Below are positions 62,706-64,000 of a stretch of DNA of 64,000 nt, one piece after another. This stretch comes from Rhodopirellula baltica SH 1 (lineage in GTDB: Bacteria > Planctomycetota > Planctomycetia > Pirellulales > Pirellulaceae), in NCBI RefSeq assembly GCF_000196115.1, contig NC_005027.1, positions 868,001-932,000 of the forward strand. The letters run 5' to 3'. Position 1 is the stretch's first letter; every line of letters starts with the position of its first letter. Both the position numbers and the translations under genes were made by a program. The notes beneath the pieces are model-generated. The model did no database searches. It was not told the DNA's origin and saw only the letters and a program-made list of their open reading frames with translations.

Positions 62706-63767
62706 ATGAATGCACCTGAATCGAATTCCGCTGCCATTGGCGAAGCGGACCTCAACCTGCTTCATGACGCTCGCCGGCGAGTGATAGAAGAGTTGGGCAA
62801 GATCATTGTCGGCCAAGAAGAAGTCATCGACGAGATTCTGATTTGTTTGTTCAGCCGTGGCCACGTTTTGTTGGAAGGCGTGCCTGGTTTGGCAAAGACG
62901 CTGATGATCAGCACGCTGGCGAAGACGCTGGATCTTTCGTTCAGTCGAATCCAATTCACACCTGACTTGATGCCTGCCGACGTGACCGGCACCGAGATCA
63001 TGGAAGAGGATCGTGCGACCGGGCATCGCGAATTGCGATTCATGCCTGGGCCATTGTTTGCCAATGTGGTGTTGGCCGATGAGATCAACCGGACGCCGCC
63101 TAAGACGCAAGCATCTCTGCTCGAAGCGATGCAAGAACGACAAGTCACGGCGGGGCGCGAGCGGCACCAACTCGATGACCCGTTCTTTGTGTTGGCAACC
63201 CAGAACCCGATTGAGCAAGAAGGCACTTACCCGCTGCCCGAAGCTCAGCAAGACCGGTTCATGTTCAAGATCTACGTCGATTACCCTTCGTTTGACGAAG
63301 AGTTCGAAGTGGCTCGGCGAACCACCGGAACCGCAACCGCCGAAGCGGAACCCGTTCTTCGCGGCGAAGAGATTTTGCGATTGCAGCAGCTCGTCCGACA
63401 GGTTCCCGTCAGCGACCACATCGTTCGATACGCGTTGTCGCTGGTCCGCCAAACCCGCGTTGGTGGTGAAGGTGTGCCGGACTTCGTGGAAGATCTGGTT
63501 GGCTGGGGTGCTGGGCCTCGAGCGGTTCAGTTTCTGATCCTTGGTGGCAAGGCTCGCGCGTTGTTGCAAGGTCGCCACCATGTGCAAGTCGAAGACATTC
63601 AAGCTCTCGCACCGCCCGTTCTGCGTCACCGGATGGTGGTGAACTTTGCCGCTGAAAGCGAAGGCATTACCAGCGACGAAGTGGTCGCCCGAATCATTGA
63701 TGCCACCCCGACGACCGAGGACGAATTGTCTCGCGATGCCCGATTCCAAAAGATATTTGCGTCCTGA
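62706..63767 (+). CDS. MoxR-family AAA+ ATPase
   Basis: 353 residues from ATG 62706; the TTG at 62673 is less likely. Walker A is [19 protein letters not shown], and Walker B is [20 protein letters not shown] (DEINR is diagnostic for MoxR). The sensor-1 region is [20 protein letters not shown], followed by [10 protein letters not shown] (arginine finger region), and [20 protein letters not shown] lies in the lid. MoxR proteins act as chaperone-like ATPases, usually with a DUF58 protein and VWA proteins encoded just after them. That arrangement is present here: the DUF58 gene starts inside this gene's 3' end. The substrate complex is unknown. Confidence 0.94.
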   Translation: MNAPESNSAAIGEADLNLLHDARRRVIEELGKIIVGQEEVIDEILICLFSRGHVLLEGVPGLAKTLMISTLAKTLDLSFSRIQFTPDLMPADVTGTEIMEEDRATGHRELRFMPGPLFANVVLADEINRTPPKTQASLLEAMQERQVTAGRERHQLDDPFFVLATQNPIEQEGTYPLPEAQQDRFMFKIYVDYPSFDEEFEVARRTTGTATAEAEPVLRGEEILRLQQLVRQVPVSDHIVRYALSLVRQTRVGGEGVPDFVEDLVGWGAGPRAVQFLILGGKARALLQGRHHVQVEDIQALAPPVLRHRMVVNFAAESEGITSDEVVARIIDATPTTEDELSRDARFQKIFAS

Positions 63768-64000
63768 GGTCACCGCTCGCATTCGCCGATTGGAATTGAC
63801 TGCTCGGCGAGTGGTGGAGGGTTTTCTTTCAGGGATGCACCGAAGTCCTTACTTCGGTCAATCGATCGAATTTCTGCAACACCGCCAGTATGTCGCTGGC
63901 GATGAGTTGCGGCACATCGATTGGAAGGTGTACGCGCGTCAAGATCGGCTGCACATCAAACAGTACGAAGAAGAAACCAACTTGCGATTGCAGTTGTTGG
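63736..64000 (+). CDS. DUF58 protein (5' part only)
   Basis: The frame from ATG 63736 is open to the window edge (88 codons seen). It overlaps the MoxR gene by 32 bp. The readable part has the family's N-terminal start [20 protein letters not shown], then [20 protein letters not shown] and [20 protein letters not shown] with [20 protein letters not shown] is the DUF58 hallmark (usually GDExRxIDWxxxAR). DUF58 proteins belong to the VWA-like group and partner with MoxR ATPases. Their function is poorly understood. Confidence 0.9.
   Translation, partial: MPDSKRYLRPEVTARIRRLELTARRVVEGFLSGMHRSPYFGQSIEFLQHRQYVAGDELRHIDWKVYARQDRLHIKQYEEETNLRLQLL

Noticed and set aside
62523-63782. 419-codon minus-strand frame
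   Set aside because: Antisense to the MoxR gene; long antisense frames are common here because of codon composition.

Overview
The window looks like part of a planctomycete chromosome of the Pirellulaceae type, close to Rhodopirellula. The indications are the N-terminal LEDR-VLL sorting motif on a giant secreted protein, a DUF1559 protein with a pilin-like N-terminus, a CxxCH protein of the planctomycete heme-binding type, a sulfatase, DUF1573, DUF11 and DUF6513 proteins, and moderate G+C. This is inference from gene content; no search was run. No rRNA, tRNA, CRISPR array, phage or transposase gene was seen.

Region 1 (1-14947) is an export locus. On the minus strand lies the 5' part of a giant gene, open from its start at 7803 to the window edge (2601 codons). 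It encodes a LEDR-VLL motif, a DUF4347 domain, a probable seven-bladed propeller, a beta-helix, LamG, C-type lectin and cadherin-like domains. Divergent from it is a tight four-gene operon: a TolC-like outer-membrane channel, a periplasmic HlyD-like adaptor, a membrane-anchored HlyD-like protein, and a fusion of a PqqD-like domain, an M50 metalloprotease and an HlyD-like domain. No ABC ATPase is present. I consider this the best candidate for a poorly described system: an ABC-free exporter or processor for giant surface proteins.

Region 2 (15025-21426, minus strand) holds an O-antigen-ligase-like protein with a TPR tail, a pterin-binding (DHPS-like) DUF6513 protein, a DUF1573 protein and Maf. 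Region 3 (21427-27875) is a replication region: a candidate oriC with DnaA-box-like sites and a good dnaA promoter whose spacer is a palindrome, then dnaA and dnaB. After these come two arrays of 152-bp tandem repeats in the same orientation, flanking a response regulator with a degenerate HD-GYP domain.

Region 4 (27876-42552) is mixed housekeeping: membrane proteins, a DUF11 protein, DUF1206, a DUF2314-ankyrin protein, a nitrilase-family hydrolase, a sulfatase, a Tat-exported transglutaminase-like protein, PyrK, a WYL regulator, a ribbon-helix-helix protein and a ferritin-like protein. Region 5 (42614-51026, minus strand) is a probable signalling operon: a receiver-like/ATPase protein, an inactive M50 homologue, an HD-GYP protein, an RNase HII-like protein and a cytochrome-like protein. 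Upstream of it is a large Met-rich DUF11 protein.

Region 6 (51647-64000, plus strand) begins with a small lipoprotein gene and a DUF1559 gene, followed by a lipoprotein alpha/beta hydrolase and UDP-glucose dehydrogenase. Next come an FHA - ECF sigma - zinc anti-sigma - hydrolase cluster and the start of a MoxR/DUF58 operon that runs off the window. Several strong hairpin terminators separate the units.
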